From Choanephora cucurbitarum (taxonomy: Eukaryota; Mucoromycota; Mucoromycetes; Mucorales; Choanephoraceae): a stretch of 15,948 bases of DNA. Made by a program: the position numbers and the translations under genes. Shown piece by piece: positions 1 through 8,841 of this stretch. Numbering within the stretch: the stretch's first letter is position 1; each line of letters begins with the position of its first letter. The stretch is from the NCBI GenBank assembly GCA_025331435.1, contig JAIWNI010000257.1, forward strand, positions 1-15,948, given 5' to 3'. The notes below the pieces were generated by a model, which was not told where the DNA came from, searched no databases, and saw nothing but the letters and a program-made list of their open reading frames with translations.

Positions 1-3000
1 TTTTGGAGGATGGAAAACATGTTTCGCTAGATTGAATCGAGCGCATTTTGTACAATTCTTGATGTATTGTGTTACATCTTCGCGCAAGTGTTTCCAGTTC
101 ATGCCGTATTCTTGTTTTATCATTCTTTCGACACTATTGATTCCATAGTGTCCAGCAAGATGACATTGCGAAATGATATTTTGTTTTTCCTCATCATCTT
201 GAGGTTGTGTGTATTTGTCTATACGACTAGCAGCAATGATTCGGTCAGTAACGTTATTCAATTTTGTCATTTCCATTTGTGAGGTAATTTTATCCATTGT
301 GTTACTGTTTTCAGAATTTGTTTCTGAGGTTGCGTGAGGCGAAGTGTCACGGTTTTCTTTTGCTGTTTTGGAGGCTGCTTTCGTCTCAACTTGCGTATCA
401 ATTACTTGCTCACCCCTCACCAGCGTTTGATCAGCGTCGTCTGGATAAAGCAAACGCGACAAGTGATCAGCTAAGATGTTGCGTACTCCGGCACAGAAGG
501 TGATGTCAAAGTCAAACTCGTAGATCATCTCGTAATAATTTTCAATGATTCGATTGATTTTTGGTTGAGAGTGTAGATACAGTATACCTTTGTTATCGGT
601 ATAATAATGAAAGCGTTGACCAGACAACCACTGTTTCCACTTGGTAGTGCAATAGAGAAACGCTAGGATCTCACGTCGAGAGGATCCATAATTGCGCTCT
701 GCTTTTGATAAAGTGCGTGCAACAAAGCCGATGTAACGAATTTGGTTATCGATTACCTGATACAAACAACCACCAATACCATAAGCACTAGCATCAGTCA
801 CGAGATGCAGAGGATATTTGAGGTTAGGACAACTGAGTACAGGAGTATCAGCGAGTACGAGCTGCAATGTACGCATAGCTTTAGAATGCTCTGCAGTCCA
901 TACTTCCTTGATATTGGGATGATTTTTGAGTTTGTTCAGAGGAGCCATCAAGGTGGAAATGCGAGGTACATGCTCACGAAAGTAATTGATCACACCGAGA
1001 CGATGACTTAACTCTTTCGAATTTTGAACCGTTGCAGGCCAAGATAATACGTTAGTAACCTTACGCATGTCCAGAGTAAGTGCATCATGAGAGAGTCGAA
1101 ATCCTAGAACGAAGATTGATTTCTGCATGAGATTGAGTTTTTCATGGTTGATGCGAAGATTGGATCGAGTGAGTCGAGATAAGACCGTTTGTAGACAACG
1201 AACATGATTGTCGATACTATCATCGGTAGCAACGTAGATGTCGTCAATATAGTGAACACAATAGTCCAAGTCAGCAAAGAGACTAGTAATACTTCGTTGT
1301 ACTACGGAGGATACGTTGAGCAAGCCGAACGGAGCTCTTTTGAATTGATATTGTAGGCCGCTAGGAGCCGTGAACGAAGTGACAGGTCTATCACATCGAC
1401 GGATGCGAAAACTGTGAAAGCATGCACTAAGATCGATGGTAGTGAAGAGCGAGAATTTGCTCAATTTACGATGCAGAGTGCTGATCAAGGGTAATGGAAA
1501 TTTATCCATTTGTGCGGGATCAAGGCTTTGATTAACAAGCCGACAATCAAGTACAGTACGTACCTTTTTTGGATCTAATTCACCTGTGACAGGGGATCGT
1601 TTTAACACAGTGAGTAAACTGGAATTGAAAGGATTGTTTGGAGGTGCGCGTTCAATGACATTGCCCGAAATCCATTCTTGTACTTGTTTTTCAACAGCTT
1701 CTAAATGACATTCTTTGATTGCATATTGTCTACGATAAGCTGATGTAATACCTTCTTTGAGAGGAAGGCGGATTTCACTTCCCGGTATGTTACAGTAATT
1801 TGCAGCAGGAATGTCTCTGTTGGCTTGTATAAATGGTTCGATTTGATCCATCATTTGCTTACGCTCGGTCTGTGTGCCAAAAGGATCATTGTTGGGTGTA
1901 GATGGGTTTGGATCAATAGGAGGTAAGACAGGACCAACCTTGTTTTCCCAATCCATAGCGATATTGGAGATCTCAATACCCAAAAGATATATCAAATCCA
2001 TGCCAATGCACACATGTATGTTATTAAACAGATTAAATACTTCAAACCGTGAATGAATTGATTTGGAATTGTATGTGACCTCTAATTTGTCTGACGTATG
2101 TCCTAGACGTTTAACCGTGTTGCTATTGATAAGTTTAATATTTCCTCTACTTTTATTTATTTCTAAATTCAAGTATTTTGCCAAAGAAGGAGAGATAGAG
2201 GAAAAAGAGCAGCCTGAATCGAGCAATGCCCAAGTTTTAACATTCTCTATTGACAACGGAAGATATATAAACTTATCAGCTAACAGGTCTTTTGGTGATT
2301 GTGCAAAGTAGTCATCTGTGGTGACAGTGTACTTACAGTCAGCTTTGCCTTTGCCCTTGGGGTCAAAGTCAGCGGCAGCGAATTGAAGATTGTGATCTTC
2401 ATTGTCAGAGGAGCCTTCATCCATGAAGACGTCCCCTTCATCATCCGATTGAGGAGGTCTTGGCACAGGGTCTTTGGTGTTGGAGGTCTTTGAGGGTTTA
2501 CCTTTACTCATGCTTTTGCATACATGACCAGGCTTCCATGGGCCTTTGCAGGTGAAGCATGTACGACTTTTTCCTTTTGACTTAAACTGCTGGAAGTGCA
2601 GCTTTCGTTCATCCCGTCTTTTTTTCGATCTGCAGTCAGCAGTGTTGTGCTCGTGCGAGTTATGATAACTGCAATAGGTACGAGGCTTTTGGTGGGAGGA
2701 GGAGGGTTCAGAGCGAAATTTGCTCGGGCGAGAGAGAGAGTAAGGTTTGGAGGACTGAGCCTTCTTTGAATGCACTATTTTATGAGAAGTAGGCAACTTC
2801 TTTTTGACGTTAAGGTCATTGAGGATGTCATAAGCATCCAGCAACGCTTGGATAGTGAAATCCAATGACTGAGCATTAGGATTGTTTGTGATCTTTATAG
2901 TTCTCAATACTTCTATGTGGTATTCTCGAGGAACTGGTTGCATGATGCAATGCTTCAACATACTTTCTTCAGTAATCATCGCTTCTTGAGCAATCTCACG

Positions 3001-3963
3001 GAATCGTGCCACGTATTGTGACATTGTCTCGTATCTACGAAACTCAAGACGATAAAGTCTGTCCGTAGCCAATTGTCGCAATCTTTCAGGACTAGTCCCA
3101 AACTTGATTGCTATGGCACTTTTGATTGCACTCCAAGATGTATTGGGATGTGACTCTAAATAGTCTTTAACCCACTCGATAAGATTATCGGGGGCCGAAA
3201 CGAGAAGAAGTCTTTGCCAATTGGCCTCCACAGACAAAGAGTGGGAATTCAGTACATTTTCAAATGCATTAAAACATTTTTTAGGTGTTTTGTAGGACTG
3301 ACGGTTGGGATCAGTGATGAACCCAGTCCACTGAAAGTATGGGAGATTAGATGGTACTAAACTCATTGTTTGATGAACGACTTGGTTCACAGGAACATTG
3401 CTACCCGTAGAAGGAGTCAATGCCGACATTGTTGATTCATTATCCCCAAAAAGATCCTTAAAGTCTTCAAGGGCTTGAAGATAACGTTGTTTAACGAAAT
3501 CCTTTTCAGCTCTCAAGCGATCAATGTCTGAGCTTTTCTTAGCGTTCGCCAAAACGAAAGAAAGCTTTGTCAACTTCTTTTTTAAGTCAGAGATGGTTTC
3601 TCTAAACGACTTTTCAGTTATCAGATCATCGTCTCCGAGATCTTCAAACAAATCATCCTCGACAGACGGAGGGGAAGTTCTTCCTGCGACATCGTGAGAT
3701 GACAGGGCATTGCCAGTGAAGGTATCAATATCCATGGACTCGCTGGGCTTTTCAGGTCCAATAGGATTACCACTATTTCTAATGTTTGTGGCAGCGATGG
3801 GATCGCGACGAGGAGAAGCAGGAGGCAAAGGAGGGAACTCATCATACGAGTAGTCGATGTTAGTAGCGACAGGGGCACGATGACTACCAGGGGCGTTTGA
3901 AGCGCGATGAGCATCGCCAGCCTTCTTGGTGTTGTTGTTGTTGTTGTTGTTGTTGTTGGACAT
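1..3963 (-). CDS. Gag-Pol polyprotein of element A (3' end off window)
   Basis: Structural and enzymatic polyprotein of a Ty3/Gypsy retrotransposon, 1,321 codons without a stop and still open at the edge. Start: first ATG after an in-frame stop at 4006-4008, with A at -3. Order by residue: nine Asn (3-11); Pro-rich acidic leader; likely coiled coil (123-172); Gag capsid-like domain (about 205-345, NWQRLL near 248); zinc knuckle CX2HX4HX4C (431-444); knuckle CX2CX7HXC (469-482); aspartic protease LLDSGCS with Asp582; reverse transcriptase with FTTIDLSACF (Asp844), APFGL and YIDD (905-908); RNase H with Asp1057, Glu1098, Asp1123 and Asp1166; variable linker; integrase zinc domain His1268, His1272, Cys1304, Cys1307. 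All key catalytic residues seen are present. Gag and Pol share one frame, so no frameshift signal is needed; relative amounts would have to be set by processing or turnover, as known for Tf1. A chromodomain, if present, would lie off the window. Confidence 0.95.
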   Translation of the reverse strand, partial: MSNNNNNNNNNTKKAGDAHRASNAPGSHRAPVATNIDYSYDEFPPLPPASPRRDPIAATNIRNSGNPIGPEKPSESMDIDTFTGNALSSHDVAGRTSPPSVEDDLFEDLGDDDLITEKSFRETISDLKKKLTKLSFVLANAKKSSDIDRLRAEKDFVKQRYLQALEDFKDLFGDNESTMSALTPSTGSNVPVNQVVHQTMSLVPSNLPYFQWTGFITDPNRQSYKTPKKCFNAFENVLNSHSLSVEANWQRLLLVSAPDNLIEWVKDYLESHPNTSWSAIKSAIAIKFGTSPERLRQLATDRLYRLEFRRYETMSQYVARFREIAQEAMITEESMLKHCIMQPVPREYHIEVLRTIKITNNPNAQSLDFTIQALLDAYDILNDLNVKKKLPTSHKIVHSKKAQSSKPYSLSRPSKFRSEPSSSHQKPRTYCSYHNSHEHNTADCRSKKRRDERKLHFQQFKSKGKSRTCFTCKGPWKPGHVCKSMSKGKPSKTSNTKDPVPRPPQSDDEGDVFMDEGSSDNEDHNLQFAAADFDPKGKGKADCKYTVTTDDYFAQSPKDLLADKFIYLPLSIENVKTWALLDSGCSFSSISPSLAKYLNLEINKSRGNIKLINSNTVKRLGHTSDKLEVTYNSKSIHSRFEVFNLFNNIHVCIGMDLIYLLGIEISNIAMDWENKVGPVLPPIDPNPSTPNNDPFGTQTERKQMMDQIEPFIQANRDIPAANYCNIPGSEIRLPLKEGITSAYRRQYAIKECHLEAVEKQVQEWISGNVIERAPPNNPFNSSLLTVLKRSPVTGELDPKKVRTVLDCRLVNQSLDPAQMDKFPLPLISTLHRKLSKFSLFTTIDLSACFHSFRIRRCDRPVTSFTAPSGLQYQFKRAPFGLLNVSSVVQRSITSLFADLDYCVHYIDDIYVATDDSIDNHVRCLQTVLSRLTRSNLRINHEKLNLMQKSIFVLGFRLSHDALTLDMRKVTNVLSWPATVQNSKELSHRLGVINYFREHVPRISTLMAPLNKLKNHPNIKEVWTAEHSKAMRTLQLVLADTPVLSCPNLKYPLHLVTDASAYGIGGCLYQVIDNQIRYIGFVARTLSKAERNYGSSRREILAFLYCTTKWKQWLSGQRFHYYTDNKGILYLHSQPKINRIIENYYEMIYEFDFDITFCAGVRNILADHLSRLLYPDDADQTLVRGEQVIDTQVETKAASKTAKENRDTSPHATSETNSENSNTMDKITSQMEMTKLNNVTDRIIAASRIDKYTQPQDDEEKQNIISQCHLAGHYGINSVERMIKQEYGMNWKHLREDVTQYIKNCTKCARFNLAKHVFHPPK
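3931..3957 (-). repeat. (GTT)9 microsatellite encoding poly-Asn
   Basis: Nine perfect GTT triplets on the plus strand read as nine AAC codons directly after Met-Ser at the N-terminus of the element A Gag-Pol. The tract starts only six bases inside the coding region, so it probably varies in length among copies without breaking the frame. Confidence 0.95.
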
Positions 3964-3969
3964 TTTTAT

Positions 3970-3985
3970 CACTGAATAAACTTTT
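3970..3985 (-). other. Candidate self-complementary primer-binding site of element A
   Basis: These 16 bases lie just outside the candidate 5' LTR end and seven bases before the Gag-Pol ATG. They are complementary to 4046-4062 in the LTR, with one bulged base (16 against 17 bases). No TGG-initiated match to a tRNA 3' end is seen at this position. In Tf1 and several fungal chromoviruses the 5' end of the mRNA folds back on such a site to prime reverse transcription. Assigning that role here is an inference from position and pairing. Confidence 0.65.
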
Positions 3986-4045
3986 GCGTGTTTAAAAAAA
4001 ATAATTTATCTGTTAAGTCAAGATGAGTTAAACAAGATTAAAGAA

Positions 4046-4062
4046 AAAAGTTTTATTCAGTG
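4046..4062 (-). promoter_or_regulatory. Likely 5' end of element A transcript (R start, self-primer)
   Basis: The minus strand reads CACTGAATAAAAC from 4062, pairing with 3970-3985. In the self-priming model this must be the first stretch of the mRNA, which places transcription start near 4062, about 20 bases downstream of the TATA-like box. The R-U5 part of the LTR would then be about 78 bases and the leader before the ATG about 98 bases. Confidence 0.5.
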
Positions 4063-4077
4063 CAGAATGAGATTGTG

Positions 4078-4085
4078 AATATAAA
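4078..4085 (-). promoter_or_regulatory. TATA-like box in candidate LTR of element A
   Basis: The minus strand reads TTTATATT here, about 20 bases upstream of the predicted transcript start near 4062. This is somewhat closer than a canonical metazoan TATA spacing but fits an LTR promoter. AT-rich sequence makes chance matches common, so the support comes mainly from its position relative to the self-primer. Confidence 0.45.
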
Positions 4086-4096
4086 TTGAGCTTGGT

Positions 4097-4117
4097 GACA
4101 CAAAGTGGAATTGTGTC
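4097..4117. repeat. Inverted repeat in U3 of element A
   Basis: GACACAA (4097-4103) and TTGTGTC (4111-4117) form a perfect 7-bp stem around a 7-base loop, just upstream of the TATA-like box. The 7-mer TTGTGTC also occurs at the minus-strand start of the candidate LTR of element B. It could be a factor-binding site in U3; no function is shown. Confidence 0.6.
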
Positions 4118-4169
4118 TTAAATAAATGTCTTGATTTAATGATGCATCTAGCTTACGATACATCAAACA

Positions 4170-6640
4170 GGATCGTCACCGCATATACCTTATACGATTT
4201 GATTATTCCATATTTGGCATTTAGAATGATTTGCTTCATCATCTTATTGGCTGTATGATGACGTGTCATAATGTTATTTTACTTTCCCAGTGTATTTGGT
4301 ATTTTCCGTTTTTCTTTCCTCTTAATTTTATCTATTTCTTCACACACTCATGTCGATCATCTTCTACACTGAATGCGCTTAACTGTCGAATACACGTTAC
4401 GAACAGTCAGTACAGTTTTATTTTAGAATACTTGAGCCCCATGCAGTTTAATCACTTTGAAAAAGCCGTCAATCAGTTTCTCTTTCTAGCTTACCTTCCT
4501 TTTTGAACCGACTGACCTTAGTTATGCTATACGACTCGTTATTTCTCCTACGCGTTGATAGTAAGTAAAACCACACATTTACTTTATATATGTATACAGA
4601 CTACTCTTCTTTTTCTTCTTTAGTCAACACTTTAGCCAGCAGTTCGACCTGTACGATCTATGTTACCTCTTTTGCTTACCATCTCAATGCTTCTTTCAAA
4701 TATCTGGTAAATTGAATGTATTTGAAGGTGCTACTTGTATACATATTCATCTACCTTTATTAGAAAGCTTTGCAATTGGTGAACAATTGTTGACCTATGC
4801 CTGTTGTTTATCTTAAATCCATTTTGCATTCATTGGTAAGCATTTGTACAATCCTTAGAGTAAAAGATCAAGGACTAATTGTAATATGTTGCATTAGCTA
4901 AAGTGTTTTTATCTGATCAGTTTACCAGTCTCATTTGGATAAGGTAATGGTAATCTATTCAACACTCTACTGAAGATAATCGGCATTATTCAAGTCAAAA
5001 TGAAGGTTATTGAATGTTCCGGATTTGATTGGGTGGATCATCTCATATAAGTTCATATAAGTACTGATATTGTAAAGGTAAATGGTTTGCAAATAGGCTT
5101 CATGTTTAGGGAGGATTTGTGCATTGGTTTTAGAGATAATGGTATAATTGGAGATCAAATATAGGCAACCTTATATTACTCTTTAGTCTTACGAAATGGT
5201 TTGTTTCATCAGAGTGTTGATATATTCAGAGATGACAGTAGTAGGCATTCATTGCTCACCATTCGAAGCCACTTTCATGAGGATAAAGTGTCTTATTCAT
5301 TGTAAATGTGGGATCTTCAATGAATGTGAAGTCGTAATTCAAAAAGAGTATGTCTGTCGTATTCTGTTTATAATCTTGTATATATATCAAGATAAACAAA
5401 CTTTCTATCTCGCTTTTTATCTTGCATATGTAACAAGTTAACCCAACTTTGAAACTTGTGTCTCTGTTTCCAATAGTGTATCCAAAAAAGGTCAAGAATC
5501 GGCTAAAGAGTTTTAATTTTAGATGGCTTGGCTTTTGTTGTTTGCTTCCTTTTCCTTTCTCTTTTTCATAATATCCTTACGTTCTACTTTTTTCTAATTT
5601 AACAACTTATTGTTTGCACCTTTGATTCAACACCTTTGTCGTAAAAGTCTTACTGATGCATAACTAAGTGGGTATACTCTTAATCTAATCACACGAAAGG
5701 ATCCTTACCAACTCTATGCGTTTCATAAAATATAGTAAGCACACCAGCAACTAATGAGCACACTTTCAGCTACCTGACGTGAACCAGCTATTTACGAACA
5801 AGAAAAGAGAAAAGTGCTTTGAATTCAAGACGATGACCAACAACTGTTATACTGCAGCAAACTGATGATTCAAGTCTCAACATGATTAAAAAGAGAGTCG
5901 TAGGCTCTCTTTGTGCGACTTGTCGTTCGTATTTCTATTTTATTCCATACAAAAGATAAACAGTATCATCCTATAAATTATGCTTCACTTGTTAGGACCA
6001 CTCATTGTGTTGACCATAGCATCCACTTCTACCTTCTTAATTAGGGTACACAAGCTTCAATAAATAAATATTCTCCGTTCCTACCCTTTGGCTTATTGCA
6101 TCTGCTTCTTCTCTACTCAACTCGTTGCTTGTCTCTATTCTTTTGTATCACCTACTCTTAAATCTTCAATACAGCCTACCATCCAAAAATTGCCGCTCCT
6201 TTAAAACTTAGACGCTATCTAAATCTCTTTAAATGTTCCATTCATATGGAAGTATCTTGTCCCCCCTTTTTCTTTTTTAGGATATTGTCTGTTTCCCTTT
6301 GCATAAACTGTCCCCCCATCTCAACTTTTTTTGAGAATTCACTGAGAATCAATTCGATTTCTCTCATCTCTTTTTCTGAATTCAAGTAAAAATGTTCTTT
6401 CCTCTGCTATTTCTCTTTGTCTTTGTATTTTTTTACTCAAAAATTCAACATGAAAAAAAATAAAGATCACTTCACCATCACCGATCGACTTGAAACTTAG
6501 CAGAGAGCTTTTTTTAACTTACAGGACTTACCCAAACAAAAAAAAGTCGACACTTTTATCATTCAAATCCATGATAATACCTCACCTATATATTTCTGAA
6601 ATCTAGAGACACTTTTTTTGCAGAGTTACTAACAAAAAAT
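4170..6640. other. AT-rich intergenic DNA, no gene recognised
   Basis: Both strands were read for domains and long frames. Only short, low-complexity frames occur and none has a recognisable motif. Present are polypyrimidine stretches on the plus strand (especially about 5530-5600 and 6240-6430), two copies of TGTCCCCCC at 6258-6266 and 6309-6317, and an 18-base near-palindrome at 4778-4795. No tRNA, rRNA or retroelement protein remnant was seen. Confidence 0.6.
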
Positions 6641-6692
6641 ATCAGCTGGGTTCGAATATGCGCCGTAGTGTTGCTCAAGTGATTGCAAACAT

Positions 6693-6926
6693 TTACCGCG
6701 TTACGAAGTAAAAAGCTGCGCTTTCTTGCCTTCTTGGTTGTTCGGAAAGCATATGGCTTGTTTTTGACAAGGTATCAATCAATTCTTCAATGAAAGTTTG
6801 TGGAAAAACGCGAGTAAATAGACATAAAAAGTGCATGAACTTGGGGTTTAGAATTGCTTCTTTTAGTCGGCGGATTTCAAAATTTCTCCAAAAAAGTATT
6901 TTCCTATGAGACTTACTCCGCTTCAA
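6693..6926 (-). CDS. Hypothetical short frame, possibly a gene remnant
   Basis: I do not recognise this. The frame opens with TTG and has an internal ATG; it gives 77 residues, basic at the N-terminus, with a hydrophobic middle and a charged C-terminal part that could form a helix (QTFIEELIDTLSK). It stands out because 6670-6890 has more CpG and less homopolymer sequence than its surroundings. There is no good start context, no domain motif and no partner gene nearby. It could be an exon, a decayed fragment or a chance frame; I favour a fragment or chance. Confidence 0.15.
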   Translation of the reverse strand: MKRSKSHRKILFWRNFEIRRLKEAILNPKFMHFLCLFTRVFPQTFIEELIDTLSKTSHMLSEQPRRQESAAFYFVTR

Positions 6927-7019
6927 AACTGGCGAGTCTCAGGACTGAGTCACAGCTTATTTGAAAAAAATACCCTCTCAGTAACTTGTAAAAGAGAATC
7001 AAAGAGATATAAGGGAGCA

Positions 7020-7800
7020 GTCAGGCAGCAAGGTTATATGTAATGAGCACCACGTTGTTTAGGTAACGAACCGTAAAGGAAAGTAAGATAAAAGAATAAA
7101 GAAGTATAAAGAAGAGATGTGATAAGAGAATACAATGATCTGTAATAAGTATCAAGGGAACTTATCAAATAAGTGGATTTAGGTAGTGAATATATGTTAA
7201 ACTACAACCAACTATAAAGTAAGTAAGAGAGATAATAGTTAAGATAGATAAATGATAGTTAAGTTTATTGATAGGAAATGTTAAAGAGTTTATATACTAA
7301 TCTAAAAGAAATCATGTTGGACTTGCGAACTAATAATTTAAACAGTCAAGTTAATGAGTCATCATGTAATGGATTATTAACACATGTGCAAAAGTTCTAA
7401 TCATTATGAATGGAAAGTTAGAGAAGGATTCTAATAATTTGTTGTGTAATAAAAGATCAAGAGGAGCTGTGAAATGAGTTGAATACCAATTAGGAAATAC
7501 AGAGTTGGATTCAAAGCAGCGAAAAAAAGTCAGAAAATAATTGAGTACTAGGAAAATTCCTATTCGTAACAGTAGTAAATCACCAGTAACTTAATATTTT
7601 GTATGAGAGATGATAAAAAAGGACCAAGTAAAAAGGAACGATTGTATGTAATGAGCACCTGGTTTTGAGTCGTCAGACTATGATTGAAGTAATAAGAAAA
7701 GAGAAATAGAAGGAATAAAGAGATTTCAGATAAGAGAATATCCAGACAGCAAGCTTGTAGCGATAGAGATGTCAGATATAGATAAAGAGAATACACCGAT
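7020..7800. repeat. Diverged repeat family, purine-rich on plus strand
   Basis: The 15-mer TATGTAATGAGCACC occurs at about 7037-7051 and 7645-7659, and the similarity continues weakly upstream. A third related stretch (GACAGCAAGCTTGTAG, 7744-7759) resembles the sequence before the first copy (GGCAGCAAGGTTATAT, 7024-7039). AAGAGAATACA-like strings follow both regions (about 7125-7135 and 7786-7797). The plus strand is strongly purine-rich throughout. This looks like old repeats, perhaps remnants of a non-autonomous LTR-type element, since TGTAATGAGCACC could be an LTR start; that is only a suggestion. Confidence 0.45.
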
Positions 7801-7811
7801 CAAAAAATGAC

Positions 7812-7849
7812 CACGTATTCACGTGCCAGCACACCGGTTCTGGTGTGCT
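7812..7849. repeat. Two adjacent hairpins in a GC-richer patch
   Basis: CACGT/ACGTG (7812-7816 and 7821-7825, 4-base loop) is followed at once by a perfect 8-bp stem AGCACACC/GGTGTGCT (7828-7835 and 7842-7849, 6-base loop). The first contains an E-box palindrome CACGTG at 7820-7825. The patch to about 7915 is GC-richer than its flanks and repeats related strings (GTGCTCGAAACGTCCTCG, GCGTGCTCCCTCG). It may be the end of a mobile element or a structured RNA, but neither can be shown. Confidence 0.6.
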
Positions 7850-8014
7850 CGAAACGTCCTCGAAAACACCAACGAAGGCGTCCTGGCGTGCTCCCTCGTT
7901 ACACAAAAGTAGGGGTTTAAACCATAATTTCAAGTAAAGATGACGCTTTTGGACTTATGGTGCTACTTCATTTTAAAACTCAAAATTTTTTTAGCCTCTG
8001 GGCCTTTTGTTTGA

Positions 8015-8275
8015 ATGGACATTAGCTCAGGAGTAATATATACAGCGGCTTATTATGATTGGATTATTGTTTATAAAAATGTGGCTTTTATTATTTTTAA
8101 AGTACTATATTGGGATGATGACGAAATTCTATACTGGGATGTCTGCCTGCAGTATGATGGCAACAGGGGGCATTCGTTCGCTACTACATCCAACGAAGCG
8201 ATCTTTACCTTGAATTTTGCAGAGAGAGCCATTGAGCTAAATGTAAGGGGAGACCATAAAGGGTGCGGTAGATGA
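8015..8275 (+). CDS. Hypothetical 86-residue frame, unrecognised
   Basis: ATG-initiated frame ending in TGA. The C-terminal half has balanced composition (acidic YWDDDE, then a stretch of mixed polar residues ending GDHKGCGR), unlike the hydrophobic chance frames of the region. Codon use there is richer in G and C than in the flanks. The frame after the TGA continues for only 11 codons. I do not recognise a family. It may be a fragment of a transposon protein or a small exon. There is no upstream gene to form a unit with. Confidence 0.2.
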   Translation: MDISSGVIYTAAYYDWIIVYKNVAFIIFKVLYWDDDEILYWDVCLQYDGNRGHSFATTSNEAIFTLNFAERAIELNVRGDHKGCGR

Positions 8276-8841
8276 GATCTATGTAAAATATTAGTTGAGG
8301 CTTATAAATAATAATCACGCAACATATACCTGTATATCTTCCTAACGATTTGACTATAGGAATGTGTCAGTTCTATGAACTAGTGCCTAAATACCTTTGG
8401 TAATGCATGTATCACTTGTTTACAGTAACACTTCAAAACCTATATATGAAGCAATTGATTTGTCAGTGTACAAAGTTAAGCAGTAGAGATTAAACTAGTC
8501 AAAGAATTACTGTTTATTGAGTGTTAAAGTACATGGTATTTATAGAAGAAGTATCTGTGTCAGATCATAGACATTAGGTGAAGGGTTTACATAGATAGCT
8601 GGGATATGCATTGATAGAAGATATTAGACTCAGTTTATCTTCTGGGTCTAGCATGATAGAACCCTGTTATCTAGGTTCTGCTTAATCCATCATTTTGGTT
8701 CATAACCTAAACCCTGAACATTTCCACGTTGTATTACATCAGCTATGATGATCCAGCTTTATCGCATTATTGAGTCATTATGAATTATGCTATGTTCACC
8801 ACAGCGCAAAGGTGGTGGGGGTGACAGATATATTCTGTAAA

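Larger units (their letters stand above)
1..4169 (-). mobile_element. Element A: Ty3/Gypsy LTR retrotransposon, 5' part
   Basis: The element is read on the minus strand and enters the window from its left edge. Seen: a candidate 5' LTR at about 3985-4169, a self-complementary primer-binding site next to it, a short leader, and one Gag-Pol frame from 3963 to base 1 with no stop or frameshift. The domain order protease, RT, RNase H, integrase is that of Ty3/Gypsy; Ty1/Copia places integrase before RT. The rest of integrase, the polypurine tract and the 3' LTR lie outside the window. Element B at the other end is a decayed relative in the same orientation. The intact frame suggests a young insertion, but LTR identity, which would date it, cannot be measured here. 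Confidence 0.93.
3985..4169 (-). repeat. Candidate 5' LTR of element A (about 185 bp)
   Basis: The inner end (minus-strand 3' end, ACGCA at 3985-3989) abuts the self-complementary site. The outer end is placed at 4169, where the minus strand reads TGTTTGATG. The segment then begins TG and ends CA, contains a TATA-like box and a hairpin, and has nearly the same length as the candidate LTR of element B. The second LTR is outside the window, so the outer boundary is a guess; the inner boundary is better supported. Confidence 0.5.

Noticed and set aside
67..2493. Six short plus-strand frames across the left end
   Set aside because: They are antisense shadows of the continuous minus-strand Gag-Pol frame of element A.
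3621..3914. 97-residue minus-strand frame rich in Leu and Ser
   Set aside because: It lies in another phase of the element A Gag start, which is open from 3963 and has Gag features.
5196..5495. Overlapping plus and minus frames of about 80 residues
   Set aside because: Low-complexity, no motif, mutually antisense and in AT-rich DNA; nothing favours either as a gene.
6648..6662. T-loop-like GGGTTCGAATATG
   Set aside because: No T-stem forms on either strand and no cloverleaf fits.
7560..7796. 78-residue hydrophobic minus-strand frame
   Set aside because: It is the reverse translation of purine-rich repeat DNA, which gives Leu/Ser/Phe/Tyr-rich chance products.
8702..8720. Telomere-like CCTAAACCCTGAA
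   Set aside because: Only about one and a half imperfect units, with no array; most simply a chance match.
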